A stretch of DNA of 64,000 nt, taken from contig CM039196.1 of NCBI GenBank assembly GCA_008360975.2, positions 8,288,263 to 8,352,262 on the forward strand, in the 5' to 3' direction. The number at the start of each line of letters is the position of its first letter. The stretch's first letter is position 1. Source of the DNA: Lichenostomus cassidix. Its lineage: Eukaryota; Chordata; Aves; Passeriformes; Meliphagidae. Under the pieces are notes generated by a model that did not search any database, had not been told where the DNA came from, and saw nothing but the letters and a program-made list of their open reading frames with translations. Positions 32,801 through 43,797 of this stretch are shown here, piece by piece. Position numbers and translations under genes: made by a program.

Positions 32801-35800
32801 CCTGCAGAGGAGAGGAGTCGGGGACTGGGTGTGAAAGCTGAGATTTGCTTCTTGCAGAGCAGGTCTCCTTTCCCAAAAGTCCCAAGTCCATCTGGATTTC
32901 CAAGGCTGTTGCTCTCAGGGAAGGGTGTGAGGGAGGTTGTGCTGCTGTGAATGGCTGTGGTCCCGCACACCACTCCTTGGTTTTGAGATGGATGCCTGGT
33001 GCTCACAGCAGAGTAGGGAATGTTTTCCCCTTGATGCTGAGCCGGAGGAGCTGGGTGGAAGCTGAGCACAGCCAGTGGGAAGGATTGGTGAGCGTGGAGG
33101 GAACCAGTCCTGCCAGGTCTGCTGGCCCTCAGTAAATCACACCTGGCTGTGGTTTCTCCTGCAGTTGCCTCCTCTGGCTGTCATCTGTGTGGGCAGTGGA
33201 GCACAAGGACCGTACTGGCCTTGAGTGTGTCCCTGGCTGCCTGGGAGCCCTCGTGGGCTGCAGTGGAAATCTAGAATAGCCCCAAGGCTCCTGGTGGGAG
33301 AAGGTCAGGCCCAGGGCCAGGAAACCACACTGGGGTGTCCATTCTGAATGGATTCTGTGTGAGCTGGGGTTAACCCTGGGCTTTGAAATTTGAGTTTCTG
33401 AGATTTTCACATGCCTGATGTTCTGCTTGACATTCTGCAGGCAACCATTTTCTCTGGGTTGACGTAAATGATCGGAAGGAGTCGTCCGTCTTCCCAAGAT
33501 GATGAGCACCATGAGCTGACAGCTTGGGGATGCTGCAGCATCTCTCAGCTCTGACTGCCCTGTGTGGTGCATGCCAATGCAGCCTTCCTGCTCCTGCTTG
33601 TGCCCCAAGGTCTCAGGTCACCTCTTGACAGCAGAGATTGATTTTTTGGCCATCTCTTTTCTCTCTCAGTGCTTGGTACAGCAGTCATTCCCCTGTGCTG
33701 GGGGCTGGGAGATCAGAGCCTTTCCCTGGGGACATCTCGGTCCTGGCAGTGGCTCCTTCATCCAGCTACAGGGCTGTGCTGGGGGAGTCAGCCAACAGCC
33801 CTAGGCTCTGATGTTGGCTCCCTGTTGCATGTCTTCAGAGAGTTTTTTGACACTAGAAAAGTTGGTGTCTGAAATGATGTGGTGGGTTGGCTGGGAGGCA
33901 GCTCATGATGACAGAGCCGGGGCCTCGAGGTGGGCAGGGCAATGGGGAGAAGGTGACTTGAGCAGGATGTGGAACTTTGCAGTCCTCAAGGGTGGAATCA
34001 GCACCAAAGGCAGAGGATGCTGTGACTGCAAGCACAGGGAAATGGCTTCTGCTATCATATAGCCAAGAAGTTTAAAATGTACTAATGATTAATTGTCATA
34101 TTGAGAAGTAAATGCAAAGAGGCAATAAATGAGCAGGTTGTGAAATGACAGCCTGTTCAAACAGGGCAGTTCCAGTAAGATTCAGGACAAATGATTCCAT
34201 CCCATCCGTAACGTTATCTGCAGTGCTGTTTGCATGGGGCTGTTTACCCACAGTGACACAGGACACAGAGGGGCACCTCTCATGTTTGCCATTCTCTGTA
34301 TCCCTGAGGGGGTCAGACTTTTGCCAGCCTGCCTGTAGCACATTTCTGTGACCAAAACAGCTGTGAGTTTACTGCTGGACATGCTGAACCACTATGGTCC
34401 CCACTGGCCTTACCCCTGTCAGACGGGAGACCTTCCTAATCCCAGCATGGGGACAGACACCCTCTGAGCCTGCTGACCTGTTGCAGGACGTGTTTTTTCC
34501 CTTCTAACCAAAACACAGGTAAACTCGTGGCAGTCTGGTTTGGGCAAGCAGCCTTCCCCATCTGGGCACTGAGTCAGACTTCTGGCGGCAGAGCTGCCCC
34601 CGTGGTGGTTTTCCACAAGGATGTGGCTGCAGATGGGTGGTGAAGGGCTGTCCGTGCCCAGAGGAGGTGCCCGGGTGAAGACTGCAGTGCTGGAGCCCTG
34701 CCGAGAGCCAGCTGTCCTGGAGAGCTGCAGCCCCAGCAAGGCTCCTGCCTGCTCCTGAGCCCCGAGTTTCACAAGATGGCCCGTGGTGGGAAGTGCCGGG
34801 AGGGTGGAGCTGTCAAACCCGTTTCACTGCTGCAGGCAGGGCAGGATTGCTCCACCACTGCCTCCAGCTAGGCTATGGCAATGGATGGGTGAAGAGCAGC
34901 CTGGATGGCTACCAGTGGGGGTTGGTCCTTCGGCATGGGGAACAGGAGGCTGTCTGGGTTGCAGAGACCTGTCACAAGCTGCTGCTGCCTCCTGGTTTGT
35001 AGCAGCCTGGATGGTCTTTGGGGTTTTTTTTATTCCACTTATATCCACAGCTCCAAAAACTGTGTTGGTTAACAGGAAAGGGCACCAAGTCCCCTCATGA
35101 GAGTGGGAACTGTAAGCACAGCATCCAGGAGTTGGGCAGGATTGCCTCCTGTGCCCACAGTGTGTGGTCCATGTCAGCTGCTCAGCTCACCCTGTCCATC
35201 TGCACCTTCTGCAGGTGGGCTGGGTGCCCCCAAAATGGGGAATTTGGGACTCAGCTTCTGCTGAAAGCCTGTTTGTGCCTTCCCACTGTCCTGAGTCACC
35301 CGTCTGGCAGAATGGGGAAGCTCCAGTCATGGGCCTTGGAAGAGTTCTGCTGCTTTGCTTCCAGACCCTTAGGAATAATTCCCTCTGGCCTGAAAGGATC
35401 CTAACGAATCTGAAGTTAAAAGGTGCTTTTTATATGGAAATCAGGTGCTGGTATGTCAGCATGTGAAATTACTCTTTAAATGGAGAGACTGAAATTGCTC
35501 TCCAGGTGCTCACTTCTCATCAAAGCTGCACAGAGACCTGCTGCTCCATCTCTCTGCAGGAGCAGGATGCTTTTACAGGCACAGCCACTTGCAGGAGTGG
35601 CAGAGTGGCCAGTGCCCCCTCCTGCCCCTCTGTGGTTCCCAGACAGGGTGTTCATTGGGGCACTTGCCTCTGGGTAGGAGTTTGCAGAGGGTGGCAGTGC
35701 CACTCCTGGCTGTGCAGCCTTGGTTTGTGTCAGTCCTGAGGCTCTGCTTGTCCTCCCCATTGCAGCTGCATCCTCCTGCCTTTGGCATCCCCCCTGTCCT

Positions 35801-38800
35801 GGGTCTGGAGCTCAGGTCCCTGGGTCAGGGTGGTCAGTGGTGTCCCCAGAATGCTCACAGATGGAGTGTGAAGCTGAACCTGCGTGTGCTGATGCCATCA
35901 CGTGTTGTGTGAGCACTGCCGGGGCAGCACCCTCCCATTGTCCCTAAAAAACCCGTCTTCTCCCTCCTGCCAGCTCTTCCCAGCTGTGCCCAGGGGCTGT
36001 GGGAGTGTCCTCAAATGACGGCCTCCTCTGGCCTCTCTGCCGGGGACAGCTAAACTTTTTCTGGGAAAACCATGCCAGGGTATTTTTCCTGTTTCTCCCT
36101 TCCCGCTGGGCCTGCAATGTCAGGATAGCTGGCAGCTGAAGCAGACTCACTGCAGGCAGGGAGCCATTCTCAGTGCTGGGAGTGGGATCCCCCGACCGGG
36201 GGCACCTTCCCTGGGGCCGGGCAGAGCGACCTTCCATGAAGGACATTTCCTCTCTCTGGCTCTGCTGCACCCAGACAACAGCCAGAGCCTTGGCCCGACA
36301 TCTCAGCTGCCCCTTGTGCTCTTTCACCTCCTGAGTGCTGCTGTTCCTGCTGACTCCGCGGTGTTGCAAGAGCTGGAGCTGCTGGTTAAAGTCTGGGTAA
36401 ACAGGTTGCAAAGCCCCCGCAGCCCTGACAAGGGAGGTGGTTGGACAAAGCTGCTGCTCGTGGGCAGTGGGGTGATTAATTTGCATAGAGCGAGGCTTCT
36501 GCTGGAGTAAAACAGTGTGGGGAGAGGAGATGACAGCACAGCAGGACCTCTGATGGGTCAGTGGGGTGATTAATATGCATAGAACAAAGCTTCTGCTGGA
36601 GTAAAACAGTGTGGGGAGAGGAGATGACAGCAGAGCAGGACCTGTGATGGGTCAATGGGGTGATTTATTTGCATAGACTGAGGTTTCTGCTGGAGTAACA
36701 CTCTGTGGGGAGAGATGACAGCAGAGCAGGACCTCTGATGGGTCTTGCTTCCACAGGGCTGCAGGGCACTCTGTGGGCAAAAGAAAATGGATTAAAATTG
36801 TCACAAGTCTTGGAGTGTGTCCAGAGTCCCTGCTCTGTGCAGCTTCCCATGGGATTTGAGGCCAGAACAACACTGGGGAGCAGGGAGGGGACCTGGCAGC
36901 ATGGGTGCCCTGTTCCTCCATCCTTGGCTAGGGCAGCCGCATTGCCCCTGTGGGTATTGCCAGTTCCCAGGAACAACGTGCTGCTCCTTTGCTGGGCTCC
37001 TGTGGATGGCTTTGCCTGTGGGATGCTGAACAGAGCCTCTGCCTCCCCTGTGCCGTTTGGTGTGGCTGCCGTGAGCTGAGGTGCTGCTTGTCCCTGGACT
37101 GCTGCTTGTCCTAGATGCTTCCCTGCTGCCTGGCTCCTGGATGTGCTGGGGCAGGAGCTGGTGCTGGGGGACCAAGAGAGAACAAATATTTATGGTGCTT
37201 AAAATGTCCAGCGCTTCAATTCTGAAGCGTAGGAGGCAGGGAAGTGGCCTTGGCAGCAGCTGGGGTGTTCATGTGGCTGTGGCGGCACGAGGCTGGTGGC
37301 ACGGTGGTGTGTGGCGGTGTGGAGAGGTGCCAGCTGGTGCTCGGCTCTTTGGGGACTGTTGCACCCAGCTGGAGGACATTGCTTCTCATCGTGCTGCTCT
37401 CTGGGGCCTGCCAGCTGCTCCTGCAGGAGATGTTTGTCTTTTCAGGAGAAATTAGTGTTTGGCCAGCCCCCTGCCACGGGACCAGCAGTATCTGCGACTC
37501 TGACAGACATGCTAAGGACAGGAGAGGGTTGAGAGGGCAGCAGGAGCACCCTGGGGACCCTGGGGATGGTGGCTAACCTTCTGTGATGCCCCAAGGGAGC
37601 TGTTGGCTGGCTGCAGGGCCGTGAGCTGGCTCTGTGGCTCTGTCCCACGCCCTCAAAGCACCGGTGCTGCGGAGGGTCAGGGTTGGCAGTGGTCACCCAT
37701 CACCGCCTCCTGAGAAGTGCCTGCCTGGGCTGGGCTGGGCTGCTCCAGCCCCCCCGGGAACATAGTGGAAAACAAGGGGCCTTTGTTTGCTGTGGCAGAG
37801 CCGGGCTGGCCTCACGCCCTGTCCCCACGGGGCTGGGATGCTGCCTGGCTGGGCTGGCGTGTCCTGCCTTGGGTACTCAGTGCCGCGGTGTCCCCATCCC
37901 TGCCGTGCGTGTGGGAGGAGATGCTCTTTGAGCACGAAGCTGAGCTCTGCATTGCCCCAGCTGTGTTGAGGCTGGCCTGGCTTCTTGGCTTCCTGGGTAG
38001 GATAGTGCAGCCTGGTGCTTTTTGTGCTTGAGGGGAAAACAACAGCATGAGGCTGTTTTAAGGTGGGTGCTGCCCAGCTGCTGGAAGGAAAGTGGGGACA
38101 CTACTTTTCCCTTCCCTCAGGAGGAATGGGGCTGGGAGAGTGGCAGTGTTCCAAGGGATGCCAGTTGCCAATGGCACTGGCATGGGGGGAGCTGGGTGCA
38201 GCACCAGAGAGAAAAAGGGTCTCTCTTGCAGATGTAGAGGCTGTGCAGAAGAAATAAGACTTTGTGAGAAAATGTGCTGGTCCAAGGAGTTGGGGCTGCC
38301 TGCTGTTGTCACAGGGAGCAGTCAAGGGCCATGGTGTTCCCTATCATTATCCCCTCCTGGGGGTACATTGAGGGGTGCTGATAAGCAGAGCTGTGCCATG
38401 TAGCACTGGCCTGTGCTTGGCTGCAGAGCAGGATAACAAGCACTGCACTCAGTCCCAGCCTCTCCCACAAAGGCAGTGTGTTCCCTACTGGGGTGTCCCC
38501 TCGGCTGTAGTGGGGCTGCAAGCCAGGGGTGGCTGTGGTGGGAGCTGCAGTGCTGCTGAGTCATGCCAAGGACGTGGCCAGGCTGGAGGAACCATTGGAG
38601 GCTGGGAGCTGGCAGCCCACCTCACCCCATGCTGTGCCTCAGCCTGTGAGCTGGAACATGGTTCACCCTCCCTGAACAAGGAGTGGGGAGACACTCAGGG
38701 AGGTGCTGACCCCAGAGGCAGTGCCCTGTGCCCTGTTCTGGGCTGAGCAGGGTTTGCCCTGTGAGAGCTGAGGGAGCTCAGCCCTGCACTTCCTCCTGCT

Positions 38801-41800
38801 GCCGGCACAAAGGGCTCCTGCTGCTCGGCGGGACCTGGCCATGCCTTGATGTGAGGAAGTGCTCTGGGATCCATCGTGGCCGGATGGGCTGAGCCCAGCT
38901 CCCCCAGCACAGCTGGGTCCAGCTGCAAGGGCTCCAGCCATGCTGAGGGGAGCCCCACGGCTGAGAGCCAGCATCCCTCACTGCCCAGGTCATCAAGAAA
39001 GGCTGCAGTCAGTGTAATCAGTGCCCAGCAGCTGCCACTGCAGGAGCCCAGGGCAGCCAGACAGGCTTGATGATAATTGTGCTTCCTGCTGGCACAGCCA
39101 GGTCTGTAGATGGGCTCCTGCTGGTGTGGGGAGTGGTGCTGGGCCTGCTGCAGCACCACTGGGTTTATAAATCCCAGTGCTGGCAGCTCACCTAGGAGTG
39201 CAGGGCTCCAGAGAGGCTGAGGTGCCTTTGAGGGGGCAACACACAAAACAGGAAGCTGTGGGTGTGGTGTTTTGCCCTGTTTACCCTTTGTCCAGTCTCC
39301 TCGACAGCTCTTGCCATGACAGGGCAGTGATGCCCATGCAAGGCACAAGGTTGGCACAGGGCCCTGCTGCTGTGTGGAGTCTTCAGGGTTTTGGTGAGGG
39401 TCACTGTGTCCCAGCCCAGACCTGGCTGCTGGAGGTCCCAGACTCAGCCATCATGGAGCTGGGAGCAGCCACATGGCACTGAATGGGCACAGTGCTGCTC
39501 CATGCTCAGTGTCCCTTCCTCTCCCATGCAGGTGGCCTGGCTGGAGGGATTGAGATCTGCATCACATTCCCTACCGAGTATGTGAAGACGCAGCTGCAGC
39601 TGGACGAGAAGGCAAACCCTCCCCGCTACAAGGGCATTGGTGAGAAGCCAACCCCTCTGGGTTTGGGGCTCGTGGGGAGGCTGGCTGGTGCTGGGGGGAT
39701 TTGCTGGGGTGGTGGCGGGTGGTCCTCGGCGTGGCGGGTGACAGCGGCATCGCTGTGCTCTGCCACAGGGGACTGTGTGAAGCAGACTGTCCGTGACCAT
39801 GGCATCCGGGGGCTGTACCGGGGGCTCAGCTCACTGTTGTACGGCTCCATCCCCAAGGCTGCCGTCAGGTATGTGTCCCCGTGGTGTGGGGTGAGGGGGG
39901 GGGACCCCAAAACAGCAGTGAACAGGGTGGTGGCTTTGCCCTTTGTGTCTCCATCAACGTTTTACCAAAGCTGGGTGGTTTCCCAGCAGGGAGGGTCCTC
40001 TCATGGGGTGTGTGGCTGCTCCTGGAGACAGACCCAGAGCAGGGGGTGCAGCCCCCCTGTCTGGGTACCCAGGGGGTGGCACAGTGGCTCCTTTGCAGGT
40101 TTGGGATGTTCGAGTTCCTCAGCAACCAGATGAGAGATGAGCAGGGGCGGCTGGACAGCACACGGGGCCTCATCTGTGGGCTGGGGGCTGGCGTGGCCGA
40201 GGCCGTGGCCGTGGTCTGCCCCATGGAGACCGTGAAGGTACGTGGGTGTGGCTGCCAGTGTCCCCTGCCTTGGCACATGTCCCTGGGCTGGGCTGGCAGG
40301 GGGCAAAAGCCAGGGATACCCATCTTTTGGGGACCTGAGGGCTACGTGTGTTTGCTCAGAACAGTTTTGTAGGGGACTATCTGATGCTGAAAAGCCTGTG
40401 GAGGTCAAGTCAGGTGGCCCTGGCCCCTTCCCCAGTCCGGGGAGGAGCCACACACCCAGGAGCCATCTTGTCACCCATTTTATGAGTGGAAGTTTCACAT
40501 GGCTGCTTGCAGCCACAGTTTCCCAGTTTTCCTCTGCAAAATGCACTGCTGGTCATGGGCACAGGCTTCCTCCGTGATCTCCCAGTGTTGCTTGGCTGCA
40601 TGGGTCAGCTCTGGTCTTGGGACTGTCCCTGGAGCAAGGCAGGAGGTGGCTACCAGTCCTTTGGGGCTATTGCATCTGCATTACCTCAGCCAGGACAAGC
40701 GCATCATCTCCTCATAGGTGAAGTTTATCCATGACCAGACCTCTCCCAACCCCAAATACCGTGGTTTCTTCCATGGCGTCCGGGAGATCGTTCGGGAACA
40801 GGGTGAGTCCCAGGGAAGTGGCACCCTGGTTCCCTGGGTACTGCCATGCTATGGGGACAGGGTGGGAGGTGGCAGATTGGCACAGGCTGGGACAGGTGGC
40901 CTGGAGAGGTTTTTCACTGCCACTTGAGGCTGCTGTCCCCTCCAACACCCTCTTCTTGCAGGACTGAGGGGGACATACCAGGGCTTAACTGCAACCGTCC
41001 TCAAGCAAGGATCAAACCAGGCCATCCGCTTCTTCGTCATGACCTCCCTCAGGAACTGGTACAAAGGTACGGTACCCTTGTCCCCCCAGGCCACCCTGGC
41101 TGTGCCTCTGGCTCCCCAGCCTTGGGAGCTGGAATGGGCTTTCCATCAGCGTATCCCCTACTTCTCATGGCTCAGCCACTCGGGATGGAGGAGAATGAAA
41201 ACCAGGGTGGGGTGGCCCCAGCTTGTGGGGCTGAAGGTCCTGGTGCTGGAGCATCACTTTCACACCCACGCTGAGCCCCATGGTGCAGTGTGGGCTCTGT
41301 GGTGCTGGTGCTGCTGGACAGTCCCCAGCTCAGCACTGCACCCTGATCACGAGCAGCCAGACCTGGGACCTTCCGTGCGGGTTCCCTTGGGAATGTATGT
41401 GGGAATCCCACCACCACTCTGCCCTCAACCTCTCTTCTTTCCCAGGGGACAATCCCAACAAGGTCATGAACCCCTTCATAACCGGGGTGTTTGGAGCCCT
41501 TGCTGGAGCTGCGAGTGTCTTTGGCAACACCCCCTTGGACGTGGTGAAGACCAGGATGCAGGTACAGTGCCAGGGCACGGTGTGGGACTGCTCTGCCTGC
41601 GGCAGGCTGGGGCCACCTACTGCCTGGGAGCTGTTTCGTGCAGTCCCTGGGGCAGGCACGTGATGCCAGCGAGGTTTGGTTTGGGAGATGTCTGGGATTG
41701 CTCCTGAACCATGGGGAGTGTTTGCATGGAGGTGTGGATGTCCCTGCTGGGTTTGATATCCTGTAGCACTGGAGAAAGATCAGGTCCTCATGGTGCACCC

Positions 41801-42161
41801 CCGGCTCTCTGCCTCCCCCATGAAATTCTCCAGATGCAACCCTTGCTCTGGCCTCTGATCTGCTTTTCCCTTCCCACAGGGGCTGGAAGCGCACAAGTAC
41901 AAGAACACCTGGGACTGTGCCTACCAGATCATGAAACACGAAGGGCCCCTGGCGTAAGCTCTGCTGTGGGGGGGCTGGAGGGGAGGATGGGCAGGGAGGG
42001 GGCTGTGAAGACCCAGCCCCACGGCCCCCCTCTCTATCCCTTGCAGGTTTTACAAGGGCACAGTGCCTCGCTTGGGCCGTGTGTGTCTTGACGTGGCCAT
42101 CGTCTTCATCATCTACGATGAGGTGGTCAAATTCCTCAACAAGGTGTGGAAAACAGACTGA
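29353..42161 (+). CDS. SLC25A1: Mitochondrial tricarboxylate (citrate) carrier
   Basis: SLC25A1 exchanges mitochondrial citrate for cytosolic malate across the inner membrane, feeding acetyl-CoA to lipid synthesis. Nine exons, all in phase: 29353-29443, 39532-39639, 39769-39868, 40099-40237, 40718-40802, 40962-41066, 41446-41561, 41880-41953, 42047-42161. The product is 310 residues (human 311), starting [20 protein letters not shown] and ending KVWKTD. The three mitochondrial-carrier signatures PX[DE]XX[KR] are present: [16 protein letters not shown] and TPLDVVKT, one per two-helix repeat. The Ala/Pro-rich N-terminal extension is the family's usual cleavable presequence. It lies about 7.6 kb downstream of CLTCL1 on the same strand, as in human. 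All splice sites are GT-AG, including the GC|GTAAG donor after 41953. No defects were seen. A 368-codon open frame on the opposite strand here is a shadow. Confidence 0.98.
30380..30600. promoter_or_regulatory. Second CpG-rich patch in SLC25A1 intron 1
   Basis: About 220 bp of CpG-dense sequence lies 1 kb inside intron 1, separated from the promoter island by ordinary sequence. It could be an alternative promoter or an intronic regulatory island. No start codon with a usable donor was identified. Confidence 0.35.
36467..36744. repeat. Three-copy 94-bp minisatellite carrying octamer motifs
   Basis: Units start at 36467, 36561 and 36655. The first two are 94 bp; the third is shorter because of a small deletion. 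Each begins gtggggtgatt or a variant and contains ttctgctggagtaa and gatgacagca. Each unit carries an octamer-like site: ATTTGCAT at 36479-36486, ATATGCAT at 36573-36580 and ATTTGCAT at 36667-36674. ATTTGCAT is the consensus bound by POU (Oct) factors. Confidence 0.9.
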
Positions 42162-43385
42162 GGGGCCGGGCCAGGCAGCCCCCCGCCTCCCGTGCCCCGC
42201 AGGGCTGCAGCTGGAGAGCAGAGACCAAACCCACCCCCGCCTGCGGCACTGCTGGGGCCGGGTCTGCCCTGCACACCCCAAACCTGGCCACCTTTATTTT
42301 TAGGAGCAGGCTCTGGAACAGGTTAAATTAATAGTTGTGTGTTAAAAGGAGCAGGGAGGGAGCTGCATCCCACCATCCTGATCCCCAGCATCCTGGTTGT
42401 GCCCACCCCCATCTCCTGGTGACACTTTCTCCTGGTCCCACATCAGCTGTGAGTGCTGGTTATCCAGGGCGAGGTGTCTCTTGGACAGTGGCTTTGGGGC
42501 TCCTGGCAGCCAGGAGCTCCTGACTGCCTGGGGAGCAGCTCTTTTGGGGGTGCTGAGTGCTTCTGGAACCATGTGGGTGTGATGCCAAGCTGTATGTCAC
42601 AAGCTGACAAAGGGGCTGATGCCACTGGCATGGTCACAGCAGCTCTGGGAGGGGGCCCAACAACCCTGCTTCCCCCGGGATGGGAGGGCAGTGACCCTCT
42701 AGTGTGACCCCAAGCTCCTTCCTCCCTCCCTACTAGCACCAAGACCACCGGCGTGCAACATCCCATCCCATCCCTGGGGTCCTGCTCAGCCCCGGGCTGC
42801 TGAGCAGGGGCTGCCCAAAATTGCACATTCAGCCAGGCCTTTAGTTCTGCTCACTGTGGGCTGGGGTTGGGGTGAGCTGGGTGCCCCTCACCTGCCGTTT
42901 ACAGCCGAGATGTGTGTGCGAGCCGGGGCGAGGAGCTGCAGCCCCACGCCCCACGCAGGCTTGGCCCCTCGGCCGGGGGTGCAAACCCCTTTCTTCTGCC
43001 ACATTCCCTGCATCTGCCCTCCCGCCGCCTCTCCGTGGTGCCCTAGGTAATCCGTAGCTTTTGGAGCTTCACGCTGACTCACTAACACCTGTGGCCGTGG
43101 GGCTGGAGCCCTGCCCTGCCTGTGCCAGGCTGGCCCCACCGGATTTGTGCCAAATTTCTCCTGAGGGAGCTGGGGGTGCAGGAGCCAGGGCTCAACCATC
43201 CCTCCTCCCTCTTGTAGCCAGCGATGAGCTCAGCCTTAACACAGGAGCGTGAAGGAGGAAAGCTCGGGCATGGTTTACCTGTGGCTTTCGGCTCTGAAGC
43301 CAGTGAGGGTTGCATTAGTTTTTTTTTTATTGTTATTCTGTTTTACATCGGCAATTTCAATAAAATCAGTCTGGCTTTAGCAGCT
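42162..43385 (+). other. SLC25A1: SLC25A1 3' UTR
   Basis: About 1.2 kb lies between the stop codon and the only good polyadenylation signal, AATAAA at 43359-43364, preceded by a T-rich stretch (43319-43328). No coding exon is seen. The next gene starts about 410 bp further on. Confidence 0.7.
43359..43364 (+). terminator. SLC25A1: Polyadenylation signal AATAAA of SLC25A1
   Basis: A canonical hexamer (tttcaataaaatcag) lies 1.2 kb after the SLC25A1 stop and about 430 bp before the next start codon, on the same strand. Confidence 0.75.
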
Positions 43386-43797
43386 GCGTTGGCGTCTGGG
43401 CTGTGTTGAGTGGGCAGTGAGTGGCTCCTGCCCTGTGGGTGGAGGACGGGGCTCCCCATCATGCCAGGATGGTGATCCTGGTGGAGCATCAGCTCCACCC
43501 CAGCAGTGCCCATTCACAGATGCTCCCAGGCACGGTTGGTTTGTCTCATGCACAGTGCTTTTGTTAATAATCCTCGTTACCTGTATGAAGTCCTTGCCCT
43601 GCTGTGGAGCCAAGGGCTGGGACGGTGAGGGGCGGTGGAGCAGAAGGGAACGGGCTTTGTCCCCCCGCCCAGCCCGGGGGCGGTGCGGCACGGCCGGAGC
43701 TCCCAATGCGGCCACCGGCACAGCCCTCGCTCTTCATCCGGTGTCCGCTAGTGCTGGCAGAGCCATCGTCCCGCGGGGCTCGCAGGCTGCCGGTGCC

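Larger units (their letters stand above)
29444..39531 (+). other. SLC25A1: Long first intron of SLC25A1
   Basis: A 10.1-kb intron follows a 91-nt coding part of exon 1, while the other introns are 100-500 nt. It contains a second GC-rich patch at about 30380-30600, the octamer-bearing minisatellite at 36467-36744, and otherwise GC-moderate sequence with many open frames of up to 206 codons on both strands. None shows a recognisable domain, conserved exon ends or a paired start and stop, so I call no nested gene. Confidence 0.75.

Noticed and set aside
32449..33069. 206-codon minus-strand open frame in SLC25A1 intron 1
   Set aside because: Low-complexity Pro/Ser composition, no domain, no promoter or exon signals.
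41172..42281. 369-codon open frame on the minus strand
   Set aside because: It lies antisense to SLC25A1 exons 7-9, whose plus-strand frame, splice sites and carrier motifs are certain. GC-rich DNA gives long antisense frames. No recognisable domain.
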